Program-made: the position numbers and the translations under genes | Assembly (NCBI RefSeq): GCF_014696435.1 | Contig: NZ_JACJQG010000018.1 | Location: forward strand, 1 to 64,000 | Direction of reading: 5' to 3' | DNA length: 64,000 nt | DNA from: Calothrix anomala FACHB-343 | GTDB lineage: Bacteria; Cyanobacteriota; Cyanobacteriia; Cyanobacteriales; Nostocaceae | Shown: piece by piece, positions 55,296 to 64,000 of the stretch | How the letters are laid out: each line of letters opens with the position of its first letter | How positions within the stretch are numbered: position 1 is the stretch's first letter | The notes under the pieces: model-generated | The model's input: the letters and a program-made list of their open reading frames with translations, nothing else | What the model was told of the DNA's origin: nothing | Database searches by the model: none

Positions 55296-55953
55296 TGCAG
55301 TTTACAATCACAGGATCAAGATAAAGTAATCTTCCATTATGGCATTACTATTTTATTTGGGTTTAATTCTTCATATTAGTATTTGCCTGAATACTGGAAT
55401 AACTTGCAGTCAAAAGCAAATCTTTAAAAACTAGCTATATTTTCTCTCATCAAAGTTTACTTTCGTGAGACTTATCATTAAGAAGGCAGAAGTACTAAGG
55501 CAGAGGGCAGAAGGGAATCCCCATAAATAAATTTAGGGGATTTATATAAGGACAAAGTATTTCTTGCGCCTACTCGTTGAAATACATATTTCTTTATTTT
55601 TTCATAAATAAATTTAGTTGCTCTGTTCCCTTTTGGCAGAGGGCAAAAATTGTATTTCTTCCTTCTGCCATCTGCCTCCTGCCCTCTGCCTTTCATTGGT
55701 CAAATTATATTTATTTAAGAAACAATATTTTTGTCAGTAAGCTTGGCAGTTTATTTATCTTGACTGTGAGATCTGCACTACATTTTAAATTAATTTAACA
55801 TCACAAAAATCTAGTCGTTCAAATATTTACACAGTAAGACTTTCAGGGATCGCACCTATAAAAAGTACATAAAATTCTCTGCCTTTAGTTAGAGTGCAAC
55901 GAATTAGACAATAGATATTTTAAGTAAAGTAACGCAAGTTTTCAGGAGATACT
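55296..55953. other. Intergenic region between the binding protein and susA
   Basis: 658 bp, AT-rich, no gene. Near 55480-55510 and 55620-55695 are GGCAGAAG/CTTCTGCC inverted units that can fold a long hairpin. The susA promoter lies in its right part. Confidence 0.45.
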
Positions 55954-58374
55954 ATGTCTGAATTAATCCAAACAGTTCTCAATAGTGAAGAAAAAAGTGA
56001 TTTGCGTTCCTTTATCAGCGAACTGCGCCATCAAGAAAATAAATATCTATTACGTAATGATATTATTAATTCATATAGTGAATATTGCACAAAATATGAT
56101 ATGTCTGAAGAATATCGCCATTCTTCACATTTAGCAAAATTAATTTACTATACACAAGAAATCATTCAAGAAGATTCAAATCTCTGCTTTATTATTCGCC
56201 CGAAAATAGCTAGCCAAGAAATTTATCGGCTGACGGAAGACTTAAAAGTTGAGAAAATGAATGTGCAGGAATTGTTAGATATGCGCGATCGCATAGTCAA
56301 CAGATATCATCCCAATGAAGGTGACTTGCTAGAACTAGACTTTGGGCCATTTTATGATTATTCTCCAGTTATTCGCGATCCCAAAAATATTGGTAAAGGT
56401 GTAAACTTCCTCAACCGCTATCTCTCCAGCAAATTATTACAAGATGCAAAACAGTGGTTAGAGAGTTTATTTAATTTCTTGCGTTTACATCAATATAATG
56501 GCGTACAATTACTCATAAACGATCGCATCCAATCACAACAACAACTTTCCGAGCAAGTAAAAAACGCTATCAGCTTTGTGAGCGATCGACCTGCTGATGA
56601 ACCCTATGAAAAATTCCGCTTCACCTTGCAAACAATGGGTTTTGAGCCGGGTTGGGGAAATACAGCCCAGCGCACCCTAGAAACCTTAAATATTCTGGAT
56701 GAATTAATCGATTCTCCCGATCCCCAAGCTTTAGAAGCCTTTATTTCTCGCATACCGATGATTTTTAAAATCGTCCTGGTATCTCCCCACGGTTGGTTTG
56801 GACAAGAAGGAGTATTAGGGCGTCCCGATACTGGGGGACAAGTAGTTTATGTCCTGGATCAAGCCAAATCCTTAGAAAAGCAACTCCAAGAAGATGTCAC
56901 CCTCGCTGGTTTAGAAGGCTTAAATGTCCAGCCCAAGGTAATTATTTTAACCAGATTAATTCCTAACAGCGATGGTACTCTTTGTAACCAGCGTTTAGAA
57001 AAAGTTCACGGCACAGAAAACGCTTGGATATTGCGCGTACCGTTGCGAGAATTTAATCCCAACATGACACAAAACTGGATTTCCCGGTTTGAGTTTTGGC
57101 CTTATTTAGAAACCTACGCCATCGATGCAGAAAAAGAAATCAGAGCAGAATTACAAGGAAGACCAGATTTAATTGTTGGTAACTATTCTGATGGTAATTT
57201 AGTCGCATTTCTCCTCGCGCGGAAGATGAAAGTTACCCAATGTAATATTGCTCACGCTTTAGAAAAATCTAAATATTTATTCAGTAACTTGTACTGGAAC
57301 GATTTAGAAGATAAATATCATTTTTCATTGCAATTTACTGCTGATTTAATTGCCATGAATGCTGCTAACTTTGTCATTAGCAGTACTTATCAAGAAATTG
57401 TGGGAACGCCGGATAGCGTAGGACAATATGAATCATATAAATGCTTCACCATGCCAGATTTATATCATGTAGTAAATGGCATTGAATTATTCAGTCCTAA
57501 GTTTAATGTTGTGCCCCCAGGAGTTAACGAAAATTACTATTTTCCCTATACCAAAAATCAAGACCGAGTAGAGAGCGATCGCTTGCGAATTCAAGACATG
57601 CTTTTTACCCTAGATGATCCAAGTCAAATATTTGGTAAACTCGACAATCCCGACAAACGCCCTATTTTTTCAATGGCGCGTCTCGATAGAATTAAAAACC
57701 TCACAGGTTTAGCAGAATGCTTCGGGAAAAACCAAGAATTACAAGAGCATTGTAACTTAATTTTAGTAGCAGGTAAATTGCGCGTTGAAGAATCAGGAGA
57801 TAACGAAGAAAGAGACGAAATTATCAAACTTTACCAAATAATTGACCAATACAATCTTCACGGTAAAATTCGCTGGTTAGGCGTGCGTTTATCTAAAACC
57901 GACTCAGGAGAAATTTACCGCGTCATCGCCGACCGTCAAGGTATATTTGTCCAACCAGCTTTATTTGAAGCTTTTGGTTTGACAATTCTTGAAGCCATGA
58001 TTTCCGGGATACCAACTTTCGCCACACAATTTGGCGGCCCCTTAGAAATTATTCAAGACAAAGTAAATGGATTTTATATCAATCCCACCCAATTAGAAGA
58101 AACCGCCGCCAAAATTTTAGAATTTGTCAGCAAGTGCGAACATAATCCCGATTATTGGCACCAAATTTCTCAGCAGAGTATAGAGCGAGTTTACAGTACC
58201 TATACTTGGCGAATTCACACAAACAAGTTGCTATCTCTAGCCCGAATTTATGGCTTTTGGAACTTTACATCTCACGAAAACCGCGAAGACTTGCTGCGCT
58301 ACATCGAGACTTTATTCTATTTAATTTACAAGCCAAGAGCGCAACAACTATTAGAGCAGCATAAGTATCGGTAG
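55954..58374 (+). CDS. susA: Sucrose synthase
   Basis: 806 residues, the usual length. The first 250 residues are the regulatory N-terminal domains. The GT-B core starts near IVLVSPHGWFGQEG and VLGRPDTGGQVVYVLDQA. The sugar-nucleotide part contains FSMARLDRIKNLTGLAECFG and the E-x7-E motif in FEAFGLTILEAMISG. It interconverts sucrose plus NDP with NDP-glucose and fructose; in heterocystous cyanobacteria it links sucrose to polysaccharide and nitrogen fixation. Starts AUG 55954 with AGGAG nearby. Confidence 0.95.
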   Translation: MSELIQTVLNSEEKSDLRSFISELRHQENKYLLRNDIINSYSEYCTKYDMSEEYRHSSHLAKLIYYTQEIIQEDSNLCFIIRPKIASQEIYRLTEDLKVEKMNVQELLDMRDRIVNRYHPNEGDLLELDFGPFYDYSPVIRDPKNIGKGVNFLNRYLSSKLLQDAKQWLESLFNFLRLHQYNGVQLLINDRIQSQQQLSEQVKNAISFVSDRPADEPYEKFRFTLQTMGFEPGWGNTAQRTLETLNILDELIDSPDPQALEAFISRIPMIFKIVLVSPHGWFGQEGVLGRPDTGGQVVYVLDQAKSLEKQLQEDVTLAGLEGLNVQPKVIILTRLIPNSDGTLCNQRLEKVHGTENAWILRVPLREFNPNMTQNWISRFEFWPYLETYAIDAEKEIRAELQGRPDLIVGNYSDGNLVAFLLARKMKVTQCNIAHALEKSKYLFSNLYWNDLEDKYHFSLQFTADLIAMNAANFVISSTYQEIVGTPDSVGQYESYKCFTMPDLYHVVNGIELFSPKFNVVPPGVNENYYFPYTKNQDRVESDRLRIQDMLFTLDDPSQIFGKLDNPDKRPIFSMARLDRIKNLTGLAECFGKNQELQEHCNLILVAGKLRVEESGDNEERDEIIKLYQIIDQYNLHGKIRWLGVRLSKTDSGEIYRVIADRQGIFVQPALFEAFGLTILEAMISGIPTFATQFGGPLEIIQDKVNGFYINPTQLEETAAKILEFVSKCEHNPDYWHQISQQSIERVYSTYTWRIHTNKLLSLARIYGFWNFTSHENREDLLRYIETLFYLIYKPRAQQLLEQHKYR

Positions 58375-58375
58375 T

Positions 58376-58440
58376 TGGTCAATAGTTAATAGTCAATGGT
58401 CAACAGTCAATAGTCAATAGTCAATGGTCAATGGTAATTG
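58376..58440. repeat. Short tandem heptamer repeats
   Basis: TCAATAG and TCAATGG units directly after the susA stop codon. Confidence 0.8.
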
Positions 58441-58550
58441 ATAGTAGGGGGAAATTTTTCTTCCTACTTTTTCTTATTTAGTTCAAAAAAATGTAGATAA
58501 ATTAGTAGATAAATTGTAGGTTGGGTTGAACAAAGTGATACCCAACATAA

Positions 58551-58757
58551 GAGGTTGTTTGAAAAGTTTTTGGCTGTACCTTTTCACTTATTGATCCCCC
58601 CTACCCCCCCTTAAAAAAGGGGGGAAATACAATCAAAGTCCACGGCAGTTGCTTCAAGTCGGGAAACCCGCCCAACGCACTGCCTCCCCTTTTTAAGGGG
58701 GATTTAGGGGGATCTAAAACTTTTTGCTACCAACGACAGGACTTTTAAAACATCCTC
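58551..58757. mobile_element. Composite inverted-repeat element (GAGG ends, TAA duplication)
   Basis: Ends GAGGTTGTTTGAAAAGT and the inverse of GAGGATGTTTTAAAAGT, flanked by TAA (58548-58550, 58758-58760). Inside are inverted GATCCCCC...TTAAAAAAGGGG blocks and the 43-bp repeat 58644-58686. Related to the terminus at 1-106. No coding capacity. Confidence 0.8.
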
Positions 58758-58761
58758 TAAA

Positions 58762-58936
58762 CTCGACTTTATCCATTTTTACGAAGCCCAAAACCCGACG
58801 CTGAAACCATTACGGGATGGTAGTTTTAGTTTTTGGACTTGAGTCCACATCAGTGACATGGAAAAAGTATTTGCCAAAAAACCAGGATTTTTGCCGGATA
58901 AGGAAAGCCAAGTTCTTAATTTTGGATAAAGTCGAG
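58762..58936. mobile_element. Inverted-repeat element CTCGACTTTATCCA, inserted next to the GAGG element
   Basis: 175 bp with perfect ends CTCGACTTTATCCA and TGGATAAAGTCGAG, flanked by CTAAA (58757-58761 and 58937-58941). The left duplication shares its C with the last base of the GAGG element. A short frame MEKVFAKKPGFLPDK...NFG ends inside; it could be a transposase remnant. Confidence 0.75.
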
Positions 58937-59059
58937 CTAAAGGCAGAAATATAAGCTTAACCTACTAGATATGTTACAAACATCAATTTCCTGATAATCA
59001 TTACCAATGAGAAATGACCATTGACTATTGACCATTGACTATTGACCATTGACCATTGA
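58937..59059. repeat. Spacer with heptamer repeats
   Basis: Ends in a run of TGACTAT/TGACCAT units (59010-59059), the last of which contains the TAG stop of the neighbouring gene. Confidence 0.75.
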
Positions 59060-59590
59060 CTATAATGTCAACTCTCGCCAAGTTCTTTGACCGACAATTC
59101 CATCTACTAATAAACTCCGCCGATTTTGAAATGCTTTTACAGCTGCTTCTGTCAAAGGGCCAAATATCCCATCAATGCGCATTCCATAGCCATTAGCAAT
59201 TAGTAGCTTTTGCAAGACTTTTACAGAAATACCTGAACTACCAAAACGTAAAATTGGCAAGGTTTGACTATTATAATTTTTGACTCTGGCTTTGACGATT
59301 AAACTATCTGCAATAACAGAGCGAGGATACCCTATAAGATTTCTGTCAAGTTCTTTTAATAAATGTTCTTGCTGTACTTGAGAAGATAATGGCTGACTTA
59401 GAGAATTACCATCTGTCTCTATAAATTCTGGTGGTGTAATTTGCGCAGTGGAAACTACCTGAAGTGACTGACTCTGGATAAAGTTCTGTATCTCGTTTTC
59501 TTCATGAAGCGTTTGCTGCTCTGGTATATCCAGTAAATATACTTGTCCTGTTGTTACCAAGCCCGTCATTAGCAGGCCAATTTCACTCAT
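59060..59590 (-). CDS. Peptidoglycan-binding (PGBD1) protein, larger copy
   Basis: About 176 residues from ATG 59590 (MSEIGLLMTGLV); frames further upstream to 59716 lack coding character. N-terminal hydrophobic stretch of about 20 residues, then a Q-rich linker, then a C-terminal peptidoglycan-binding domain (about the last 65 residues: LRFGSSGISVKVLQKLLI, GIFGPLTEAAVKAFQ, VDGIVGQRTWREL). Likely a secreted or anchored wall-binding factor. The TAG stop lies in a repeat edge. Confidence 0.72.
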   Translation of the reverse strand: MSEIGLLMTGLVTTGQVYLLDIPEQQTLHEENEIQNFIQSQSLQVVSTAQITPPEFIETDGNSLSQPLSSQVQQEHLLKELDRNLIGYPRSVIADSLIVKARVKNYNSQTLPILRFGSSGISVKVLQKLLIANGYGMRIDGIFGPLTEAAVKAFQNRRSLLVDGIVGQRTWRELTL

Positions 59591-59760
59591 ATAGTTCGTT
59601 CTACTAACACCAATATTCCTTTTGACATCAACAACTGCTATTATTCCGGAATAAAGTATAGGCAAAAATAAAAAAGATTCGGAGAATAATAGTAATTCAT
59701 AATTTGTAATTAGCAATTAATAATTAATAAATATCAGATTGAATCTGGATTGACACTGGT

Positions 59761-59862
59761 TATACCAAATCAAATAATGTTGGCGACATATCAATATATT
59801 CTAGAGGGCATGGCACTGCCATAACCCTACAATCTGTCACATTATTTTTTTTAATTCGGATT
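59761..59862. repeat. MITE-like element, family ATACCAATTT (inverted)
   Basis: Starts TATACCAAATCAAATAATGT and contains AGAGGGCATGGCACTGCC. The right end has decayed (TTTAATTCGG). Confidence 0.7.
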
Positions 59863-59982
59863 AAATTTTTTATTGGCTAAAAATTGCGATCGTTTGCATA
59901 CAAAATATGGTAGGTAAATAAATATATTCCCTACCTATAGAGCAATACGGTTCAGTTAGCCTCAAAAACAAGATTTGGTGTA

Positions 59983-60202
59983 GGTTGGGTTGAGGGACGA
60001 AACCCAACATTTCCAGGGGTTTGTTCGGTTTACACACGGTAAGCCCAACCTTGTATCTTAAGAGTATCGTTCGAGAAAACACTGTAAATCTAAATGTTTG
60101 ACTTGAGAGATTTAATACTTAGGAGTCGTGTAAAAATAAATTGAACAATTTAATATTTGTAGTGCGGGCATCTTGCCCGCGCGAGCAAGATGCTCGCACT
60201 AC
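59983..60202. repeat. Further small inverted repeats between the two wall-binding genes
   Basis: TAGGTTGGGTTGAGGGACGA followed by AACCCAAC (59983-60015) also occurs near 58517-58546. At 60159-60202 a palindromic repeat has arms GTAGTGCGGGCATCTTGCC and GAGCAAGATGCTCGCACTAC. The rest of the 700-bp spacer shows no gene. Confidence 0.65.
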
Positions 60203-60308
60203 TTATTTTTACTTGATGCCTTATTAGTTTGACGGGAGATTATATAATTTGATGTTAATTAGCATACAGTTACTTGAGGGTTAATTTCTCTGCTGAGTTC
60301 GACTGATG

Positions 60309-60563
60309 CTAATTAGCTAACTCGCGCCAAGTTCTTTGACCAACTATACCATCTGCCTTTAAATTTCGCTGACTTTGAAACGCTTTAACGGCAGTTTCAG
60401 TTAACGCACCAAAAACACCGTCAACTTTAATCGCATAGCGGTTATTTATTAACAGCCGTTGTAAAACTCTGACAGCATCACCCGCATCACCAAAACGTAG
60501 GTTTGGCAAACCGACGTTAGATGTAGCCTGTGTATTTAAAGGTTGTGCTTGATTTGTTTCCAT
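60309..60563 (-). CDS. Peptidoglycan-binding (PGBD1) protein, small copy
   Basis: 84 residues; after about 20 polar residues it is a single peptidoglycan-binding domain (LRFGDAGDAVRVLQRLLINN, GVFGALTETAVKAFQSQR, GIVGQRTWRELAN). No signal peptide seen. It is nearly identical in the domain to the larger copy at 59060, so a recent duplication within 1.5 kb is likely. Confidence 0.78.
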   Translation of the reverse strand: METNQAQPLNTQATSNVGLPNLRFGDAGDAVRVLQRLLINNRYAIKVDGVFGALTETAVKAFQSQRNLKADGIVGQRTWRELAN

Positions 60564-60593
60564 AATTAGGGGCTAGGGAAGGGGACAAGGAGG

Positions 60594-60625
60594 ACAATTG
60601 TACAGACGCGATTCATCGCGTCTCT
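60594..60625. repeat. Palindromic repeat (GTACAGACGCGATTC family)
   Basis: Same sequence as at 40460-40490 and 41723-41753, in front of the small wall-binding gene. Confidence 0.8.
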
Positions 60626-60702
60626 GAGCAATGACCAATAAAAAACGATCGCTCTCGATTAAAGTGTAGGCGATCGCTCATAAAATTGAAGTTTGTTGGT
60701 AA

Positions 60703-61794
60703 CTAACCAATACCCTCAATGATAGGATGGAAGTAGAAAGCTATACCTAAGACTGTATAAGCGGCTAATAATAGAGTTCCTTCCAGCCAATTAGATTTAC
60801 CATCAGAACTGATACTATTGGCAATTAGCACCGATACTGCCACCGCGACTAATTCAAAAGGTTGAAAATTTAAATCCATTGGTTGACCTAGCACCCAGCC
60901 AGCTATCACTAATACGGGAGCAACAAATAAAGCTATTTGCATACTCGATCCCACAGCGACGGAAAGAGAAAGATCCATTTTATCTTTCATCGCTACAGTC
61001 ACGGCGGTAGCATGTTCCGCAGCATTACCTACAATCGGGACAATAATTACCCCAGTAAATAGTGCTGTTAAACCTAACTGCGATGTCGCTACTTCTAAAG
61101 AATCAACGAGCATTTCTGACTCTAAGGCAACAAAGAGCGTACATACTAGCAATACACCACTCCATAGCCAAAGATTTGGCTTTTTATGGCTAATTTCTTC
61201 TTCTTCTACCTCTACCATACCCACATCATATAGATAAGAGTGGGTTTTCATGGAAAATAGCAGGGTGAGAGCATAGACCAAAATTAATACTATAGCCACA
61301 GCTACCGAGAAATTTTGGATAGTTTGTTCGCCAATACCAGTAGAGGTAATTTGCATCGCTGTGGGTAATAATATGGCAATTACCGCCAAATTCATAGCCG
61401 AAGCATTTACCCGCGCGACAATGGGCTGAAATGTCTGTTCTTTATGACGCAGTCCGCCTAAAAGCATAGAAAGACCCATCACTAGTAGTAAGTTACCAAT
61501 AATCGACCCGGTAATACTGGCTTTAACTACATTGACAAATCCAGCATTTAGCGCCACCAGAGCAATAATTAGTTCCGTAGCATTCCCAAACGTTGCATTC
61601 AACAACCCCCCTAGAGAAGGGCCGACAACTACAGCTATTTCTTCTGTGGCTGTACCCATCCAAGCTGCTAAGGGGAGAATTGCTAATCCAGCTGTGATGA
61701 ATACTACCAGTTCTCCCCATTCCAAATAATGGGCAGCCAAGGAAACTGGTATAAACAATAACAGTACGAGAAAGATAAGGTTTTTAACTGACAT
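60703..61794 (-). CDS. cax: Calcium/proton antiporter (Cax)
   Basis: 363 residues, about eleven membrane helices, with the two alpha-repeat signatures of the CaCA superfamily: GNATELIIALVALNAG and GNAAEHATAVTVAMKDK. An acidic loop (VEVEEEEISHKKPN) separates the halves. It exports Ca2+ in exchange for H+ across the plasma or thylakoid membrane. Length and motifs complete. Confidence 0.92.
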   Translation of the reverse strand: MSVKNLIFLVLLLFIPVSLAAHYLEWGELVVFITAGLAILPLAAWMGTATEEIAVVVGPSLGGLLNATFGNATELIIALVALNAGFVNVVKASITGSIIGNLLLVMGLSMLLGGLRHKEQTFQPIVARVNASAMNLAVIAILLPTAMQITSTGIGEQTIQNFSVAVAIVLILVYALTLLFSMKTHSYLYDVGMVEVEEEEISHKKPNLWLWSGVLLVCTLFVALESEMLVDSLEVATSQLGLTALFTGVIIVPIVGNAAEHATAVTVAMKDKMDLSLSVAVGSSMQIALFVAPVLVIAGWVLGQPMDLNFQPFELVAVAVSVLIANSISSDGKSNWLEGTLLLAAYTVLGIAFYFHPIIEGIG

Positions 61795-61837
61795 CGATCG
61801 CTTTGAGTTAAGGGCATTTAGTCACCGATTTAATAGT

Positions 61838-62067
61838 CAATGGTCAATGGTCAAGGGTCAATAGTCAACAGTATGGGCAGGGGGCAGGGGGCAGGGAGCA
61901 GGGAGCAGGGGGCAGGGGGCAGGGAGCAGGGGGCAGGGAGCAGGGGGACAAGGAAGACAAGGAGGACAAGGAAGACAAGGGGGACAAGGAGGACTAATGA
62001 CTAATGACTAATGACCATTGACCATTGACCATTGACCATTGACCATTGACTATTGACTATTGACAAT
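61838..62067. repeat. Composite tandem repeat tract
   Basis: Successive units: TCAATGG/TCAAGGG, about nine GGGCAGG or GAGCAGG units, five nine-base GACAAGGAA/GACAAGGAG units, three GACTAAT, five GACCATT and two GACTATT units. Adjacent heptamers and nonamers differ by few bases. Confidence 0.9.
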
Positions 62068-62459
62068 TCCGCGATTTTACGGTTTCGGTTTTGATGGCAG
62101 ATATGTAATATAAGATTGAGTTTTAAGTAGGTTTTGCAATGTTTTGTAGCAAAACTATAACTAGAGGTTGATATTTTATCGTAAAAATGCGGTTTAATAT
62201 ATTAAAAGACAATTAAGTTTATTGGCTCGACCAAATAAACTCCCAAATAGGGGTTTTTCGATGGATAATAATTTAATTGCTTTTGGGAAAGGTCTGTGCG
62301 ATAACGCAGATTTCCCGCTATACTAAAACCGCTTTCTTGGAAGGGCTGTATACCATCGTTGTTATCGGTACGGATTTTGGGTTAAAGCCTGTGAAGAAAG
62401 TTTTATAGATCCGTTTTTGTCGTAATTGCAAGTTTTTTTTGATTTTGGATAACAGATAC
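62068..62459. other. Intergenic region upstream of the GH57 gene
   Basis: 392 bp with AT-rich sequence and a TTTTGCAATGTTTTGTAGCAAAA-like hairpin near 62140. Holds the promoter of the next gene; no gene seen. Confidence 0.45.
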
Positions 62460-64000
62460 ATGACTTCTGCTGCTGAACTGCCAGCTAGCTCTGGCTCTAC
62501 ATTTACGTCACAATACGATGCGAAACACACCCCGCAAAGCGATCCCCTGAGAACGGCGACGGGTGTGTATGTCACGGTACACGGTCATTTTTACCAGCCA
62601 CCGCGTGAAAATCCTTATCTAGACGCGATTGAACGCCAACCTAGCGCGTCGCCTTTTCACGATTGGAATGAGCGGATTCACTGGGAATGCTATCGTCCGA
62701 ATGCCTTTGCTAGGGTGTTAAATGACCGGGGCGAAGTCATTGATATTGTGAATAATTACGAGTATTTGAGCTTTAATATCGGCCCCACGTTGATGTCGTG
62801 GCTAGAACGCTACGATGTGGAGGTTTATCAGCGAATTTTGGAGGCTGATGCTAAAAGTTCCCAGCGCTTGAATGGTCATGGTAATGCGATCGCGCAAGTA
62901 TACAATCACATCATCATGCCTCTGGCTAACGAACGCGATAAGTATACGCAAATTCGTTGGGGCAAAGAAGACTTCCGCTCCCGCTTTGGGCGCGATCCCG
63001 AAGGTATGTGGTTGGCAGAAGCGGCTGTAGATTATGCCACTTTAGAGGCTTTGGTGGCGGAAGGAATTCGCTTTATTGTCCTCGCACCATCGCAAGCACA
63101 ACGCTGTCGTCCGCTACCAACAAAAGACGATCCCCAGCCAGAATGGCATGAGGTTGGCGGTAGTCAGATTGATCCCACCCGTCCCTATCGTTGTTATTTA
63201 AAGCCGACATTGAGTATTGCATCCTCACCTCTCAATGCAGTCTCTGACAAGGCTACCTTGGATGATGCAGAATCCTTAGCTGGATTACCTTATATTGATA
63301 TTTTCTTCTACGACGGCCCGATATCACGGGATATGGGTTTTAGTGATGTTGTCTATAGTTCCAATCATTTAGCAGCAAGGATCGGTTCTGCAGTCCGTGG
63401 GGATCATCGTCCAGCGCAATTAATTTCTGTCGCCACCGATGGGGAAACCTTTGGACATCATAAAAAAGGAACTGAGAAAACCTTAGCCTATGGTTTTATC
63501 AATGAGTTTCCTCAGCACGGTTGGACAGTAACTAACTATGCACATTACCTAAGTTTAAACAGTCCCGCTTGGGAAGTAGAATTAAAGCCCATCACCGCTT
63601 GGAGTTGCGCCCACGGTGTTGATAGATGGCAAGATGATTGTGGTTGCGGTGGTGAAGGCAGTCTTTGGCATCAAAAATGGCGTCGTCCCCTGCGAAATGC
63701 CTTAAATTGGCTGCGGGATCGGTTAATTGAAGTGTATGAAGAGTATGGAAAGCAATTTTTCCGCGATCCCTGGCTAGCAAGAGATGAGTATATTCAAGTA
63801 ATTCGCGATCGCTCTGCTACCAATGTTAGCCGTTTTCTCAATCACCATCAAACTCACAAACTCACCGCCGCCGAACAAGTAGATGCTTTGCGTTTATTAG
63901 AAATGCAGCGTCATGCTTTGTTGATGTTTACTAGTTGTGGCTGGTTTTTTGAAGAACTTTCTCGCCCAGAAGGGACACAGATTCTCCGTTATGCTGCCCG
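62460..64000 (+). CDS. GH57-type glycoside hydrolase with DUF3536 (5' part)
   Basis: 513 codons from ATG 62460 to the window edge, without a stop. Starts MTSAAELPASSG, then YVTVHGHFYQPPRENPYLDA (the histidine motif typical of the start of the GH57 barrel), WLAEAAVDYATLEALVAEGI, and SVATDGETFGHHKKGTEKTL (candidate catalytic region). The C-terminal DUF3536 lies at and past the edge. GH57 enzymes act on alpha-glucans, so glycogen metabolism is plausible but not proven. No signal peptide seen. Confidence 0.88.
   Translation, partial: MTSAAELPASSGSTFTSQYDAKHTPQSDPLRTATGVYVTVHGHFYQPPRENPYLDAIERQPSASPFHDWNERIHWECYRPNAFARVLNDRGEVIDIVNNYEYLSFNIGPTLMSWLERYDVEVYQRILEADAKSSQRLNGHGNAIAQVYNHIIMPLANERDKYTQIRWGKEDFRSRFGRDPEGMWLAEAAVDYATLEALVAEGIRFIVLAPSQAQRCRPLPTKDDPQPEWHEVGGSQIDPTRPYRCYLKPTLSIASSPLNAVSDKATLDDAESLAGLPYIDIFFYDGPISRDMGFSDVVYSSNHLAARIGSAVRGDHRPAQLISVATDGETFGHHKKGTEKTLAYGFINEFPQHGWTVTNYAHYLSLNSPAWEVELKPITAWSCAHGVDRWQDDCGCGGEGSLWHQKWRRPLRNALNWLRDRLIEVYEEYGKQFFRDPWLARDEYIQVIRDRSATNVSRFLNHHQTHKLTAAEQVDALRLLEMQRHALLMFTSCGWFFEELSRPEGTQILRYAA

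Noticed and set aside
58860-58936. Short frame MEKVFAKKPGF... in the CTCGAC element as a gene
   Set aside because: Only about 23 codons; at best the tail of a transposase.

Overview
The window comes from a filamentous, probably heterocyst-forming cyanobacterium (Nostocales, Nostoc/Calothrix-like). The evidence is seen directly: very frequent GCGATCGC (HIP1) octamers, many heptameric intergenic repeats of the TTGACTG/TTGACCA kind, and cyanobacterial genes such as a Flv4/Flv2-type flavodiiron pair, SLH-OprB iron porins, a PatA-like regulator, a kinase-GUN4 fusion and sucrose synthase. It is ordinary chromosomal sequence, rich in small mobile elements and intergenic repeats, with no prophage, CRISPR array or large island. 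It holds about 46 protein genes or gene remnants and one tRNA (His).

Layout. 0-10 kb: a CBS-PAS gene cut by an insertion-element end at the left edge; a GHL10 glycoside-hydrolase-like protein; the PDZ/radical SAM protein of the TIGR03279 type; uppP; a DUF3120 membrane protein; an unknown 251-residue protein. 10-18 kb: thrC, a small coiled protein, a 792-residue membrane-anchored unknown, and two convergent SLH-OprB porins. 18.8-23.3 kb: a minus-strand flv4 - PsiE-like membrane protein - flv2 cluster. 24-28.4 kb: a D-2-hydroxyacid dehydrogenase, an overlapping pair of unknown DNA-binding-like/PAS-like proteins, and small unknowns including a GAF protein. 28.4-30.7 kb: a methyltransferase gene split by a TnpB element. 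30.9-41.4 kb: a response regulator, a cobalamin-binding protein, a PAS-GAF-PAS histidine kinase, a GNAT acetyltransferase, putA, a methyltransferase, an HD hydrolase and an RluD-type pseudouridine synthase. 42.9-46.1 kb: a PatA-like regulator with a CheY-like partner, then overlapping cbiX-cobA for siroheme/cobalamin. 46.1-51.4 kb: two more TnpB elements, one having removed the N-terminus of a kinase-GUN4 gene, then a DUF4359 gene and tRNA-His. 51.5-64 kb: an overlapping solute-binding lipoprotein and hybrid histidine kinase, susA, two peptidoglycan-binding proteins, a Ca2+/H+ antiporter, and a GH57 gene running off the right edge.

What stands out is mobile-element activity. Three TnpB elements of two families lie within 22 kb. 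Two of them carry a small ribbon-helix-helix-like gene divergent from tnpB, and two have disrupted host genes. One has produced an in-frame TnpB-methyltransferase fusion. Several short inverted-repeat elements have recognisable target duplications, and short repeats supply the stop codons of several genes.

Limits: everything here was read by eye. Family assignments rest on recognised motifs and no database comparison was run. Repeat boundaries are accurate to a few bases where terminal repeats are visible and are approximate elsewhere.
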